Assembly: GCA_947176745.1 (NCBI GenBank)
Contig: CAMWRV010000013.1
Coordinates: 1 to 55,181, forward strand
Length of the DNA: 55,181 nt
Reading direction: 5' to 3'
Source: an uncultured Muribaculaceae bacterium
Lineage (GTDB): Bacteria; Bacteroidota; Bacteroidia; Bacteroidales; Muribaculaceae
The translations under genes were made by a program, and so were the position numbers. The notes under the pieces were generated by a model. That model made no database searches and was not told the DNA's origin. It was given only the letters and a program-made list of their open reading frames with translations. This document shows positions 30,132 to 40,690 of this stretch, in pieces (position 1 is the stretch's first letter; each line of letters opens with the position of its first letter).

Positions 30132-32252
30132 ATGTCAGCTAAAAAGAACAACAAGGCACACATACTATTCCGCTACGGACTGATAACGATCAGCTTCGTG
30201 CTGTTTGGCGTGGTGATACTCGTCAAGCTCTTCAGCACCACCGTGATCGAGGCGCACGACTGGAACGCCCGCGCCCGGGCCGAACTCGCCCGCATAGATA
30301 CCATCGCGCCCGAGCGCGGCAACATACTTGCCGACAACGGCAACATACTTGCCTGCAACCTGAAAGTCTACGACATAAAGCTCGACCTTCGCCACGACAA
30401 GATCAAAAAGATGAAAGTCGTGCCCTGGAGCTCGATCGACTCACTGGCCGATTCGCTCGACCGCTACTACCCGCGCGTGCCAGACCTTCTGTCGCGTCAT
30501 CCCGACACAATCAGGAAATATTCATGGCACACCCGGCTGAAGAAGGAATTCGAGAAGCCCGACTCGATACGCCCGCGCGCGCTGCGTCTCGCGCAGAAGA
30601 AGACCCTTGAGGATTACGACCGTATCAAAGGCTTTCCCTTCCTCAAAAACATCAAAGGGCGTCATCCGCTCTACAAAGAGACCCGCAACACGCGCATCTA
30701 TCCCTACGGCCGCATGGCCTACCGCAGCATCGGGCGCGTGAACGAGAACCGCGAGACGCGCCAGATCCATGGATATTCAGGACTTGAGAAAGACCTCGAC
30801 ACCCTGCTCTACGGCAAACCGGGACTGGCCAAGAAAGTCGCACTCACCAACGGCATCACCAACTGGGTGGCCACACCGCCCAGACGGGGTTTCGACATAC
30901 ACACCACGATCGACATCGACCTTCAGGACATGCTTGAGGAGGAACTCCACAAAGTGTGCGCCGAAGTCAGAGCCGAATGGGGCACAGCCATCCTCATGGA
31001 GGTCAAGACAGGAGAAATCAAGGCCATATCCAACATCGAGCTGCTCGACGACGGCACCTACGGCGAGGCCCTCAACCGCGCGGTACTCCCCTACGAACCC
31101 GGCTCGGTGATGAAACCCATCTCGCTGATGGTGGCATTCGAAGACGGACTTGTCAAAAGCGTCAACGACCTTGTGGACTGCAGCCCGTTCATGAAGACCA
31201 GCGACCCCCACGGCAGCGGCATGAAAAACATGAAGCAGGTCATCGAGCAGTCATCCAATCCCGGCATAGCGAGGGTGATCTTCCGAGGCTACTCCCAGAA
31301 CCCCGAGAAATGGTACGACCGACTCGCCGGACTCGGATTCTTCGAGCCCATCCGTTCAGGCATAGCAGGAGAGTGCACACCGCGCATCCGCCGCCTGACC
31401 GGCAAAGACTCACGCGGCAACAACATCACGATGACCGCGCGCCATCTCGACCTGGCACGCCAGGCCTACGGCTACAACACCGAGCTGCCTCCCCTTTTCA
31501 CCCTGTCGGTCTACAACGCCATCGCCAACGACGGCAAATATGTGCGACCGCACCTTGTGAAAAGCCTGATCGACGAGGATGGGAGAGACTCCGTGCTCAA
31601 GATCAGCTATATCCGCGACAGCATCTGCTCTGCAGCCACCGCCCGCAAGGTGCGCGAGTGCATACGCGAGGTGGTATGGGGCGATCACGGCACGGCCCGG
31701 CTCGTGCGCGACGACCGCGTCTGCGTGGCAGGAAAGACAGGCACCGCCTATCCGGTGGAGAAAGGAGTCTACAACCATGCCAAACGCCGCTACGCGTTCG
31801 CAGGGTTCTTCCCCTACGAACGCCCGCAATACAGCTGCATGGTTCTCGTGCTTTCGGGCGCGGGCAGCTCGGCCAACCGCACATCAGGCCAGGTTGTCAA
31901 GAACATGGCCATCAAGATGTATTCGCGCGGAATGCTCAACAATGCCTCCACCTACACCTCGGAGCGGAAGGAAAGCACACCCGTGCTCGCCGCCTCCACG
32001 GAAGGCAACATGGGCAAGACAGCCGGCGCACTCGGCATATCGCGCCTGAAGCGCGTCAAGACCCGTGTAGAGACACAGGCGGGGAAAGTGCCCGACGTGA
32101 GAGGCTACGACCTGCCGTCGGCAGTAAGGATACTCGAAGGATACGGCATCAATGTCAAGACCCGGGGCACAGGCCATGTGGCCGCGCAGTCGCTCCAGCC
32201 CGGAGCGGCCTACAGACGCGGGGACGAGATTGTGCTCAGCCTGCGCAACTGA
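30132..32252 (+). CDS. ftsI: Septal peptidoglycan transpeptidase (PBP3/FtsI) with PASTA domain
   Basis: A 706-residue class B penicillin-binding protein. TM ~12-32, dimerisation domain with RIDTIAPERGNILADNGNIL, transpeptidase motifs SVMK (325-328, acylated Ser325), SSN (374-376) and KTG (535-537). One C-terminal PASTA domain (GKVPDVRGYDLPSAVRILEG, to residue 705). Cross-links septal peptidoglycan with FtsW. A PASTA domain is normal for Bacteroidota FtsI. Confidence 0.96.
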   Translation: MSAKKNNKAHILFRYGLITISFVLFGVVILVKLFSTTVIEAHDWNARARAELARIDTIAPERGNILADNGNILACNLKVYDIKLDLRHDKIKKMKVVPWSSIDSLADSLDRYYPRVPDLLSRHPDTIRKYSWHTRLKKEFEKPDSIRPRALRLAQKKTLEDYDRIKGFPFLKNIKGRHPLYKETRNTRIYPYGRMAYRSIGRVNENRETRQIHGYSGLEKDLDTLLYGKPGLAKKVALTNGITNWVATPPRRGFDIHTTIDIDLQDMLEEELHKVCAEVRAEWGTAILMEVKTGEIKAISNIELLDDGTYGEALNRAVLPYEPGSVMKPISLMVAFEDGLVKSVNDLVDCSPFMKTSDPHGSGMKNMKQVIEQSSNPGIARVIFRGYSQNPEKWYDRLAGLGFFEPIRSGIAGECTPRIRRLTGKDSRGNNITMTARHLDLARQAYGYNTELPPLFTLSVYNAIANDGKYVRPHLVKSLIDEDGRDSVLKISYIRDSICSAATARKVRECIREVVWGDHGTARLVRDDRVCVAGKTGTAYPVEKGVYNHAKRRYAFAGFFPYERPQYSCMVLVLSGAGSSANRTSGQVVKNMAIKMYSRGMLNNASTYTSERKESTPVLAASTEGNMGKTAGALGISRLKRVKTRVETQAGKVPDVRGYDLPSAVRILEGYGINVKTRGTGHVAAQSLQPGAAYRRGDEIVLSLRN

Positions 32253-32325
32253 AAAGAGAAGGGATAAAGGATAAAGGATAAATGGGGGATAAGTATAAAG
32301 ACAAGAATATTAAAACACCATACCT

Positions 32326-33792
32326 ATGACGATCAAATTAGCACGGCTTCTCGAAGAGATCAGACCTCTTGAGGTGATCGGAGATACAGACAAGAATATA
32401 ATCGGCGTTCACAGCGACTCACGCAAAGTGGAGAAAGACTCGCTTTTCGTGGCGGTGCGCGGCGTCACCACCGACGGCCACAAATATATACCCGTAGTGG
32501 CAAGCACACATGTCGGCGCCATAGTCTGCGAGGAACTCCCGCCCTCGCTTGAGAACGGCATCACCTACATCAAGGTGGCCGACTCGGCCGAAGCTCTCGG
32601 ACTTCTTGCATCGGCATGGTACGGCCACCCCTCGACCCGTCTGAGCCTTGTCGGAGTGACCGGCACCAACGGCAAGACCACCACAGCCACGCTGCTCTAC
32701 GAAATGGCGAAACTCGAAGGCTACAAGGCGGGACTGCTCTCGACCGTGTGCAACTATGTGCATGACCGCGCCATACCGACCACCCACACCACACCCGACC
32801 CACTGACCCTCAACGAACTGCTGGCAGAGATGGTCGAGGCCGGCTGCGACTACGCATTCATGGAGGTGTCGAGCCACGCGGCGCAGCAGCGCCGCATAGC
32901 CGGACTCCGGTTCAAGGGCGCGGTGTTCAGCAACCTGACCCGCGACCACCTCGACTACCACGGCACCGTCGAGAACTACATGAACGCCAAGAAGATGTTT
33001 TTCGACATGCTTCCGGCAGACGCCTTCGCCCTGGTCAACGCCGACGACAAGGCCGGCGCCTACATGGTGCAGAACACCCGGGCCAAGGTCTACACCTACT
33101 CCCTGCGCTCCGACGCCGATTTCCGCTGCAAGATACTTGAGACACGCCTCGACGGCACACTGCTTCAGCTCAACGGGCGCGAGATCGAGGTGGGATTCAC
33201 AGGCCGCTTCAACGCCTACAACCTGACCGCCGTCTACGGTGCGTCGATACTCACCGGCTTCTCCGAAGAAGAAGTGGCGGTCAACATGAGCCGCCTTGTG
33301 CCCGTGGCCGGCCGCTTCCAGACCTTCCGCTCGGCCGACGGAGTGACCGCCATAGTCGACTACGCACACACCCCCGACGCACTTGTCAACGTGCTCGACA
33401 CCATACGCGAGGTGATCGGCAGCGAAGGGCGCGTCACCACAGTTGTCGGAGCCGGCGGCAACCGCGACCACGGCAAACGCCCGATCATGGCCCGCGAAGC
33501 CGCCTGCCGCAGCGATCTTCTGATACTGACCAGCGACAATCCGCGCAACGAGAAACCCGAGACCATCATAGCCGACATGCGCGGCGGACTCAACGACGTC
33601 GAGATGCGCCGCACCCTCTGCATCACCGACCGCCGCGAGGCCATCCGCACAGCCATCCGCACGGCGCGTCCCGGCGAGGTCGTGCTCGTGGCCGGCAAAG
33701 GGCATGAGCCTTATCAGGAGGTCTGCGGAGTGCGCCATCACTTCGACGACCGCGAGGAAGTGAGCCGCGAACTGGCCGCAAGAGAAGCGTAA
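32326..33792 (+). CDS. murE: UDP-MurNAc-L-Ala-D-Glu:meso-DAP ligase
   Basis: A 488-residue Mur ligase adding the third stem-peptide residue. ATP loop GTNGKTTT (113-120), [15 protein letters not shown], a Lys-rich NAKKMFF carrying the residue that is carbamylated in the family, [19 protein letters not shown] and DNPR (404-407). DNPR is the meso-diaminopimelate-specific motif, so the wall is meso-DAP type, in agreement with dapB at 53227. Confidence 0.97.
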   Translation: MTIKLARLLEEIRPLEVIGDTDKNIIGVHSDSRKVEKDSLFVAVRGVTTDGHKYIPVVASTHVGAIVCEELPPSLENGITYIKVADSAEALGLLASAWYGHPSTRLSLVGVTGTNGKTTTATLLYEMAKLEGYKAGLLSTVCNYVHDRAIPTTHTTPDPLTLNELLAEMVEAGCDYAFMEVSSHAAQQRRIAGLRFKGAVFSNLTRDHLDYHGTVENYMNAKKMFFDMLPADAFALVNADDKAGAYMVQNTRAKVYTYSLRSDADFRCKILETRLDGTLLQLNGREIEVGFTGRFNAYNLTAVYGASILTGFSEEEVAVNMSRLVPVAGRFQTFRSADGVTAIVDYAHTPDALVNVLDTIREVIGSEGRVTTVVGAGGNRDHGKRPIMAREAACRSDLLILTSDNPRNEKPETIIADMRGGLNDVEMRRTLCITDRREAIRTAIRTARPGEVVLVAGKGHEPYQEVCGVRHHFDDREEVSRELAAREA

Positions 33793-33821
33793 CCGAATCC
33801 GAACCACAGACATAACCTCAG

Positions 33822-35132
33822 ATGATATACTGGCTTTCAGAAATACTTGACGACATCGACTTCCCGGGACACAACCTGATGGGATACATCACGTTCCGTG
33901 CCGGCATCTCATTCGCGATCTCACTTGTGATCGCCCTTGTGTTCGGCCACCACATCATAGCGCGCCTGCAGAAGATGCAGATCGGTGAAGTAGTGAGAAA
34001 TCTCGGACTCGAAGGACAGATGGCAAAGAAAGGCACACCCACCATGGGAGGCGTCATCATCATACTGGCCACACTTGTGCCCTGCCTTCTGATGGGCAAC
34101 CTCGGCAATATCTACATGCTTCTGATGATAGTCGCCACACTCTGGATGGGTGCGATCGGATTTCTCGACGACTACCGCAAGCTCAAATACCACAACAAAG
34201 ACGGCCTGAAAGGGAAGTACAAAGTGACCGGACAGGTCGGACTCGGACTGCTTGTGGGACTGACCATGTGGCTGTCTCCCCAGATCGTGATGAGCGAGAA
34301 TTTCGAACGCGAGACCGTATCGGCAGAGATCAGCGGAACCGCGCACTCAGGAGAAGATGAAGAAAGCGTGTCGACCGAGATCGTGATGTCGAAAGATGAG
34401 ATCAAGTCGCCGCAGACCACCATACCGTTTGTCAAGAACAACAACTTCAACTACCAGTGGCTGACCTCATGGATATCCGACAGCCACAGCGCGCGGACAC
34501 TGGGCTGGATTGTATTCGTGTTCGTGGTGGTCATAGTAGTGACCGCAGTCAGCAACGGCGCCAACCTGACCGACGGACTTGACGGGCTATGCGCCGGGAC
34601 ATCGGCCATAATAGGGGTGGCGTTGCTGATAATGGCCTATCTCGGCGGCAACGTCATATACTCCAGCTATCTGAACATCATGTACATACCGGGGTCGGAA
34701 GAACTCGTGGTCTTCGCCGGCGCGTTTATCGGCGCCCTTGTCGGATTCCTGTGGTACAACGCTTTTCCGGCACAGGTGTTCATGGGCGACACCGGCTCTC
34801 TGACCATCGGCGGCATCATAGCCGTATTCGCCATCCTGATACGCAAGGAGCTGTTGATTCCGCTTCTCTGCCTGATCTTCTTCCTTGAAGACCTCTCGGT
34901 GGTGACCCAGGTATCATACTTCAAATACACACGGCGCAAATATGGCGAGGGGCGCAGGATATTCAAGATGACCCCGCTCCACCACCACTTCCAGAAAGGT
35001 GCGGTGGCCGGAGCGCCGGTGAAATGGAACTTCCCGGTCAACCCGATACCGGAGAACAAGATAGTCACCCGCTTCTGGATCGTAGGCATACTTCTGGCGG
35101 CACTGACATTCGTGACACTTAAAATACGATAA
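33822..35132 (+). CDS. mraY: Phospho-MurNAc-pentapeptide transferase
   Basis: A 436-residue polytopic membrane enzyme that loads phospho-MurNAc-pentapeptide on undecaprenyl phosphate to make lipid I. GTPTMGGVIIILATLVP, FLDDYRKLKYHNKDGLKGK (Asp-Asp motif), NLTDGLDGLCAG, FMGDTGSLTIGG and the HHH signature MTPLHHHFQ. About 75 residues longer than E. coli MraY because of an acidic periplasmic insert (~165-215, SGEDEESVSTE...), which is usual for Bacteroidota. Confidence 0.97.
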   Translation: MIYWLSEILDDIDFPGHNLMGYITFRAGISFAISLVIALVFGHHIIARLQKMQIGEVVRNLGLEGQMAKKGTPTMGGVIIILATLVPCLLMGNLGNIYMLLMIVATLWMGAIGFLDDYRKLKYHNKDGLKGKYKVTGQVGLGLLVGLTMWLSPQIVMSENFERETVSAEISGTAHSGEDEESVSTEIVMSKDEIKSPQTTIPFVKNNNFNYQWLTSWISDSHSARTLGWIVFVFVVVIVVTAVSNGANLTDGLDGLCAGTSAIIGVALLIMAYLGGNVIYSSYLNIMYIPGSEELVVFAGAFIGALVGFLWYNAFPAQVFMGDTGSLTIGGIIAVFAILIRKELLIPLLCLIFFLEDLSVVTQVSYFKYTRRKYGEGRRIFKMTPLHHHFQKGAVAGAPVKWNFPVNPIPENKIVTRFWIVGILLAALTFVTLKIR

Positions 35133-35159
35133 ACCAAGACAAAAGGCAAGACACAAGAT

Positions 35160-36515
35160 ATGGAAAAACTGGTAGTTCTCGGCGGCGGAGAAAGCGGCGT
35201 GGGAGCCGCGATACTCGGCAAGACAAAAGGTATGGAAGTGTTTCTGAGCGATTCAGGCACACTCCATGCAGACTACCGCGAGACACTCGAAAAAGAGGGG
35301 ATCGCCTATGAAGAGGGGGGACACACCGAAGAGCGGCTACTCGACGCCGACCTCGTGGTGAAAAGCCCGGGCATACCGCCCTACGCCCCGCTCGTGAAAA
35401 AATTCACCGAAAAGGGCACACCCGTGATCTCCGAGATCGAGTTCGCGGGGAGATACACCGACGCCAAGATGGTATGCATCACAGGGAGCAACGGCAAGAC
35501 CACCACTACCCTGCTGACCTACCACATACTCAAGGCAGCCGGCCTCAACGTCGGACTCGCCGGCAACGTAGGAAAGAGCATGGCCCTTCAGGTGGCACGC
35601 GAGCACCACGACGTCTACGTGATCGAGCTGTCGAGCTTCCAGCTTGAGAACATGTATGACTTCAAGGCCGGCATAGCCGTGATCACCAACATCACCCCCG
35701 ACCACCTCGACCGCTACGACCACAAGATGGAGAACTACGTGGCCGCCAAATTCCGGATTCTCCAGAACCAGGGGCCCGACGACTACTTCATCTACTGGAA
35801 TGACGACCCGATCATCAGAGAGCAGATCCGACACATACAGAGCGAGGCTACGCAGCTCCCCTTCAGCGAATTCAGGGAAGAGGGGTCGAAAGCCTGGGTC
35901 GAAGACGGCATAATCCACTTCGAGACGCCGATGGATGTGTGGGAGATACCGCGCGACAGACTGTCGCTCACCGGTCTCCACAACCTCTACAACTCCATGG
36001 CCGCCGGCCTGTCGGCAAGCCTGCTTAACATAAAGGACGACACCATCCGCCATGCACTCGAAGACTTCGAGGCCGTGGAGCACAGACTCGAATACGTGAC
36101 CACCGTGGCAGGAGTCCGTTATGTCAACGACTCCAAGGCAACCAACGTCAACTCGACATGGTATGCACTTGAGAGCATGACAGGCCCGACAGTGCTCATA
36201 CTCGGCGGCAAAGACAAAGGCAACGACTACACCGAGATCGAAAGCCTCGTTGCCGAGAAAGTCAAGGCCATAGTCTGCATGGGTAAAGACAACACCAAGC
36301 TGCTCGACTTCTTCAAGGGAAAAGTCGGCGCGATACACGACACGCACTCCGTCGAAGAGGCCGTAAAGGTCTGCGCCGGCATAGCCGGAGAGGGCGACAC
36401 AGTGCTTCTCTCGCCATGCTGCGCGAGCTTCGACCTCTTCAGCAGCTACGAAGACAGAGGCCGGAAGTTCAAGGCCGAGGTCATGAAACTCGCCGCCGCA
36501 GAAGAGAATAAATAA
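35160..36515 (+). CDS. murD: UDP-MurNAc-L-alanine:D-glutamate ligase
   Basis: A 451-residue Mur ligase. N-terminal dinucleotide-like VVLGGGESGVGAAILGK, ATP loop GSNGKTTTT, ELSSFQLE, NITPDHLDRYDHKMENYVAAK, EHRLEYVTTVAGVRYVNDSK, LILGGKDKGNDY and the C-terminal LLSPCCASFDLFSSYEDRG. Adds D-Glu to UDP-MurNAc-Ala. Spaced 27 bp after mraY. Confidence 0.97.
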   Translation: MEKLVVLGGGESGVGAAILGKTKGMEVFLSDSGTLHADYRETLEKEGIAYEEGGHTEERLLDADLVVKSPGIPPYAPLVKKFTEKGTPVISEIEFAGRYTDAKMVCITGSNGKTTTTLLTYHILKAAGLNVGLAGNVGKSMALQVAREHHDVYVIELSSFQLENMYDFKAGIAVITNITPDHLDRYDHKMENYVAAKFRILQNQGPDDYFIYWNDDPIIREQIRHIQSEATQLPFSEFREEGSKAWVEDGIIHFETPMDVWEIPRDRLSLTGLHNLYNSMAAGLSASLLNIKDDTIRHALEDFEAVEHRLEYVTTVAGVRYVNDSKATNVNSTWYALESMTGPTVLILGGKDKGNDYTEIESLVAEKVKAIVCMGKDNTKLLDFFKGKVGAIHDTHSVEEAVKVCAGIAGEGDTVLLSPCCASFDLFSSYEDRGRKFKAEVMKLAAAEENK

Positions 36516-36557
36516 GACAAAAAAATAAACAAACCGCAAAAAGAGACAAAGACAGGG

Positions 36558-38048
36558 ATGGACAACGGAAACGAGCTGATAGAAGAACTTGAGATCCGCG
36601 AGACAATAGACGGTGTGCCCGCAGACTCGCCGTCGGGAGCTGCCGCACGCACCCGGCGCATGCCCGGCGACAGCGGCGACCGGGAGGGCGTGGCATCAAG
36701 AATCAACCCGCTCAACCAGATCAAGAACGAGACCGCCAAGACCGCCGCACTGGCAAAAAAGAAAGGGAGACCCGACCCCTACATATGGGGAATCTACCTC
36801 TTCCTGCTCGTGATCAGCGTCATCGAGCTCTACAGCGCGTCGAGCACCGAAGTGTCGGGATCTAACGTCTACGGACCGCTGATACGTCACGGACTCTTCC
36901 TTCTCGTGGGCTTCGGCATAGTGCTGTGGCTTCAGAAGACCCCCTACACGATCATCAACAAATTCGCGTGGGCCTTCGCCATAATCTCGCTCGGACTGCT
37001 TCTTGTGTCGAGTTTCATGGGAATAGAACTCAACGGAGCGCAGCGAGCCATCAGATTCGCGGGCATAACGATCCAGCCCGCCGAAATAGTCAAGCTGTCG
37101 GTGGTGTGTCTGCTCGCGTCGATACTCGGCAAGAACCAGACACCCGGCGGAGTGACCAACACCGGAGTAGTGACAGCCGCGGTAGTGGTGGTGATCTTCA
37201 GCGCATGCCTGTGGCGCAACGGTCTGACCAACACGATTCTTCTCATGGCCGTCAGCATCTGCATGATGCTCATCGGCGGCATACAATGGAAGAAATTCGG
37301 CATCGTCATGCTCGTCTACCTGGTGGCCGGAGGCGCGCTCTACGGCATCAAATACGTCACCCCGAGCAGCACCGAATTCGACGAGGTCAAGAGCCGTCAG
37401 GAGCTGCTTGCCAAGAGCGGAGGAGGCGCTGTGACAGAAGGGCGTTCCACATCGGGCAACGGCCGCGCCGACACCCACAAAGGGCGATTCAAGCGATTCT
37501 TCGAGGGAGTCAAGCCCACCGACCCGATCGATGATATCAACCGCCAGGTAATATTCGCCAAATTCTCGCAGGCCAACGGCGGCATGTTCGGACAGGGACC
37601 TGGCAACTCACGCGAAAGCGCGCGACTTCCACTCGCCTTTTCAGACTACATCTACTCGATCATAGTCGAAGACACAGGCTTCATCGGAGGCGCCGCCGTG
37701 CTGCTGCTCTTCCTGCTGCTGCTCGCGCGGGCAGGCCGCATAGCCTACAAGTGCTCGCGGGCCTTCCCGGCCTTTCTGATCATGGGATGCGCCGTGATGA
37801 TAGTCTTCCAGGCCCTGGTACACATGGCCATCGTGACCGGCGTGTTCCCGGTGTCAGGCCAGCCGTTGCCGTTCATATCGAAAGGTGGCACATCGGTGAT
37901 CGTCATGTCGGCCGCACTGGGCATAATGATGTCGGTGGCACGGTTCGCAGCCCATTCAGGCGACAACAAGAAGATCAAGGCCGAAAAAGAGGCACTGCCA
38001 GCCGACATGCAGGCCGCCAACTTCAGTTCGCAGAAACCGGTGCGCTGA
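36558..38048 (+). CDS. ftsW: Septal peptidoglycan polymerase FtsW
   Basis: A 496-residue SEDS-family glycosyltransferase that polymerises lipid II with FtsI. It has a ~75-residue hydrophilic N-terminal extension, then about ten TM segments starting YIWGIYLFLLVISVIELYSA. SEDS features GAQRAIRFAGITIQPAEIVK, FSDYIYSIIVEDTGFIGG and GVFPVSGQPLPFISKGGTS are clear. A polar loop (~275-325) is longer than in E. coli. Between murD and murG. Confidence 0.95.
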   Translation: MDNGNELIEELEIRETIDGVPADSPSGAAARTRRMPGDSGDREGVASRINPLNQIKNETAKTAALAKKKGRPDPYIWGIYLFLLVISVIELYSASSTEVSGSNVYGPLIRHGLFLLVGFGIVLWLQKTPYTIINKFAWAFAIISLGLLLVSSFMGIELNGAQRAIRFAGITIQPAEIVKLSVVCLLASILGKNQTPGGVTNTGVVTAAVVVVIFSACLWRNGLTNTILLMAVSICMMLIGGIQWKKFGIVMLVYLVAGGALYGIKYVTPSSTEFDEVKSRQELLAKSGGGAVTEGRSTSGNGRADTHKGRFKRFFEGVKPTDPIDDINRQVIFAKFSQANGGMFGQGPGNSRESARLPLAFSDYIYSIIVEDTGFIGGAAVLLLFLLLLARAGRIAYKCSRAFPAFLIMGCAVMIVFQALVHMAIVTGVFPVSGQPLPFISKGGTSVIVMSAALGIMMSVARFAAHSGDNKKIKAEKEALPADMQAANFSSQKPVR

Positions 38049-38129
38049 CCAGACCCGAGAGCAGCCCCGGCCGCAAAAAAGAACAGGTTTCTATTTAACA
38101 TAATATAGAGACATAAAAACGAACCAGAG

Positions 38130-39242
38130 ATGAAAAAAAAATACAGGATACTGATAAGCGGCGGAGGCACCGGCGGCCACATCTTTCCCGCCCTCTCGAT
38201 AGCCAACGCACTCCGAGAGCGCCTCGATGCCGAGATACTCTTTGTCGGAGCAGAGAACCGGATGGAGATGGAGAAAGTGCCCGCAGCCGGCTATCCTATC
38301 AAAGGGCTGCCCGTGGCCGGGTTCGACCGCAAGCGGCTATGGCGCAACATCGCCGTGCTTGTCAAGCTACTGAAGAGCATGACCGGCGCGCGCCGCATAG
38401 TCAGGGAATTCCGTCCCGACATAGCCATCGGCGTCGGAGGCTACTGCTCCGGGCCGACACTGAAAGCCGCGCAGCGTCTCGGCGTGCCCACCCTTCTGCA
38501 GGAACAGAACTCATATGCCGGCGTGACCAACAAGCTGCTGGCCAAAAAGGCACTGCGGATATGCGTGGCCTACGACGGTATGGAACGCTTCTTCCCCGCC
38601 GACAAGATCATAAAGACCGGTAACCCCGTGCGCAAAGACCTTGCCGCACGTGCCCGCGACAGCCGACAGGCCCGCGACAGCTTCGGGCTCGATCCCGCGC
38701 GTCCTACCCTGCTCGTCACCGGCGGATCGCTCGGAGCGCTGACCCTCAACGAGAGCATGGAAGCATCACTGCGCCGCTTCGCCGACAACGGCATACAGGT
38801 GATATGGCAGACCGGCAAGAACTTCGGCGACCGCGGCCTCAAGGCCGCCAAAGGCCTCAAGGGAATCGTAGTGACGAAATTCATCACCGACATGGCATCG
38901 GCCTACGCCGCCGCCGACCTTGTGGTGTCGCGTGCAGGCGCAGGATCTATCAGCGAGCTTGAGCTGCTGGGCAAGCCCTGCGTGCTCGTGCCATCGCCCA
39001 ACGTGGCCGAAGACCACCAGACCCGCAACGCCGAGGCCCTTTCGACACGCGGCGCGGCAGTGCTCGTAAGAGACGCAGACGCCCGCCAGACCCTCGCCGA
39101 CACGGCCATCGGACTACTCCGCGATCCCGCGAAACTCAAAGCCATGTCGGAAGCCATATCGGCCATGGCACTCCGCGACAGCGACGAAAAGATAGCCGAC
39201 GAAGTCGAAGCCATACTCAGAGAAAACAGCGGCACACGCTGA
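38130..39242 (+). CDS. murG: Lipid II synthase (GlcNAc transferase)
   Basis: A 370-residue GT28 enzyme adding GlcNAc to lipid I at the inner face of the membrane. RILISGGGTGGHIFPALSIA, GVGGYCSGPTLKAAQ, LLQEQNSYAGVTNK, TGNPVRKDL, LVTGGSLGALTLNESM, SRAGAGSISELELLGKPCVL and NVAEDHQTRNAEAL are all visible. Preceded by an AT-rich 80-bp gap (38049-38129), in which no full TAnnTTTG box is seen. Confidence 0.97.
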   Translation: MKKKYRILISGGGTGGHIFPALSIANALRERLDAEILFVGAENRMEMEKVPAAGYPIKGLPVAGFDRKRLWRNIAVLVKLLKSMTGARRIVREFRPDIAIGVGGYCSGPTLKAAQRLGVPTLLQEQNSYAGVTNKLLAKKALRICVAYDGMERFFPADKIIKTGNPVRKDLAARARDSRQARDSFGLDPARPTLLVTGGSLGALTLNESMEASLRRFADNGIQVIWQTGKNFGDRGLKAAKGLKGIVVTKFITDMASAYAAADLVVSRAGAGSISELELLGKPCVLVPSPNVAEDHQTRNAEALSTRGAAVLVRDADARQTLADTAIGLLRDPAKLKAMSEAISAMALRDSDEKIADEVEAILRENSGTR

Positions 39243-39261
39243 AACATAAAAGAGAGACAAG

Positions 39262-40650
39262 ATGAAGAACATATACTTTGTAGGAGCCGGCGGCATCGGC
39301 ATGGCCAACCTTGTAAGATACTACCTGCGCCACGGCATGGCCGTCGCAGGCTACGACCGCTCCCCTTCCGCTCTGACCGCGCAGCTTGAGCAGGAGGGAG
39401 CACTGCTGACCTTCGAAGATGACGAGAAAGCGATTCCCGAGGCATTCCGCAATCCGGGCGAGACACTTGTGGTCTACACTCCCGCCGTGCCCGAGAGCAA
39501 CAGGGTACTCTCCTACTTCCGCAGCCACGGCTTCGACGTGATCAAACGCGCTGCCCTTCTCGGACGCATCACCCGCGACACCGACGCCATCTGCGTGGCC
39601 GGCAGCCACGGCAAGACCACCACATCATCGATGACCGCCAACATCCTCCGCGAGTCATCAAAGGGATGCACAGCATTTCTCGGAGGCGTGCTCCGCAACA
39701 TCGACAGCAACCTTGTGCTGAACGAAAAGTCAAGAATCAGCGTTGTAGAAGCTGACGAGTACGACAGATCGTTCCACCAGCTCACGCCCCACATAGCCAT
39801 CGTGACCTCGACCGATCCCGACCATCTCGACATCTACGGCGACGAAGAACACTATCTCGAAGCATTCAGCATCTTCACATCGCTGATCAGAGAGGGGGGC
39901 ACACTCCTGCTGCACACCGGGCTCAAGATGCGTCCCGACACCCGTCCGGGCGTGCGGGTCATGACCTACAGCGGCGGAAGCGAAGGAGACTGGCACGCCG
40001 AAGAGATAAAGATCGGCGGAGGCCGTATCAGCTTCACACTGTGCGGCCCCGACGGACTGAGGATCGAGGACATGAGTCCTGGCGTACCGGTCGAGATCAA
40101 CATCGACAACGCCGTGGCCGCGGCCGCAGCCGCCCTGACGGCAGGCGCCACACCCGAAGAGGTGAGACGCGGACTTGCCGGCTTCAAGGGAGCCAAACGG
40201 CGGTTCGAGGTCTGGCTCGACGGAACGGAACGCGAGAACGGTCCGGTGCTGATCGACGACTACGCCCACTCCCCCAACGAGATACGCGCGTCGATAGCCT
40301 CGGTGCGCAAGCTCTACCCCGGCAAGCGGCTGAGCGTGGTGTTCCAGCCGCACCTCTACACCCGCACCCGCGACTTCGCCGACGGATTCGCCGACGCCCT
40401 CTCCGCCGCCGACCAGGTGATAATGCCCGAGATCTACCCTGCCCGCGAACTGCCGATAGAGGGAGTGAGCACACACATGATACTCGACAACGTGAAAAGC
40501 GGCGAAAAAATCTACTGCGAGCGAAAAGATTTGCTAAATCTTATAAAAAATAGTAATTTTGAAATTCTTATGACGCTTGGAGCAGCCGATATCGACAGAA
40601 TGCTTCCGGAGATACGCACCGCGCTGGAAGAGAATCATAACAGAGACTGA
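39262..40650 (+). CDS. murC: UDP-MurNAc:L-alanine ligase
   Basis: A 462-residue Mur ligase making UDP-MurNAc-L-Ala. FVGAGGIGMANLVRYYLRHG, ATP loop GSHGKTTT (114-121), EADEYDRSF, TSTDPDHLDIYG, KRRFEVW, DDYAHSPNEIRAS and FQPHLYTRTRDF. Codon use changes abruptly near 40520-40575 (codons for LLNLIKNSNFEIL), where an AT-rich island contains a full promoter for the downstream ftsQAZ genes. Confidence 0.96.
   Translation: MKNIYFVGAGGIGMANLVRYYLRHGMAVAGYDRSPSALTAQLEQEGALLTFEDDEKAIPEAFRNPGETLVVYTPAVPESNRVLSYFRSHGFDVIKRAALLGRITRDTDAICVAGSHGKTTTSSMTANILRESSKGCTAFLGGVLRNIDSNLVLNEKSRISVVEADEYDRSFHQLTPHIAIVTSTDPDHLDIYGDEEHYLEAFSIFTSLIREGGTLLLHTGLKMRPDTRPGVRVMTYSGGSEGDWHAEEIKIGGGRISFTLCGPDGLRIEDMSPGVPVEINIDNAVAAAAAALTAGATPEEVRRGLAGFKGAKRRFEVWLDGTERENGPVLIDDYAHSPNEIRASIASVRKLYPGKRLSVVFQPHLYTRTRDFADGFADALSAADQVIMPEIYPARELPIEGVSTHMILDNVKSGEKIYCERKDLLNLIKNSNFEILMTLGAADIDRMLPEIRTALEENHNRD
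40530..40561 (+). promoter_or_regulatory. Intragenic consensus promoter inside murC for ftsQAZ
   Basis: TTTG (40530-40533), 20 bp, TAATTTTG (40554-40561): exact Bacteroidota consensus inside an AT-rich island of an otherwise GC-rich gene. Predicted transcription start about 40566, giving a ~125-nt leader to ftsQ that overlaps the murC end. Confidence 0.7.
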
Positions 40651-40690
40651 CCGGCGGCATCGACGCGCATAAGGAGAAAAAACAGCAGAC

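Noticed and set aside
32419..33813. 464-codon antisense ORF over murE
   Set aside because: A mirror of GC-rich coding sequence; murE frame has every Mur-ligase motif. The same holds for antisense ORFs over murD, ftsZ, ftsW and the 12490-14148 gene.
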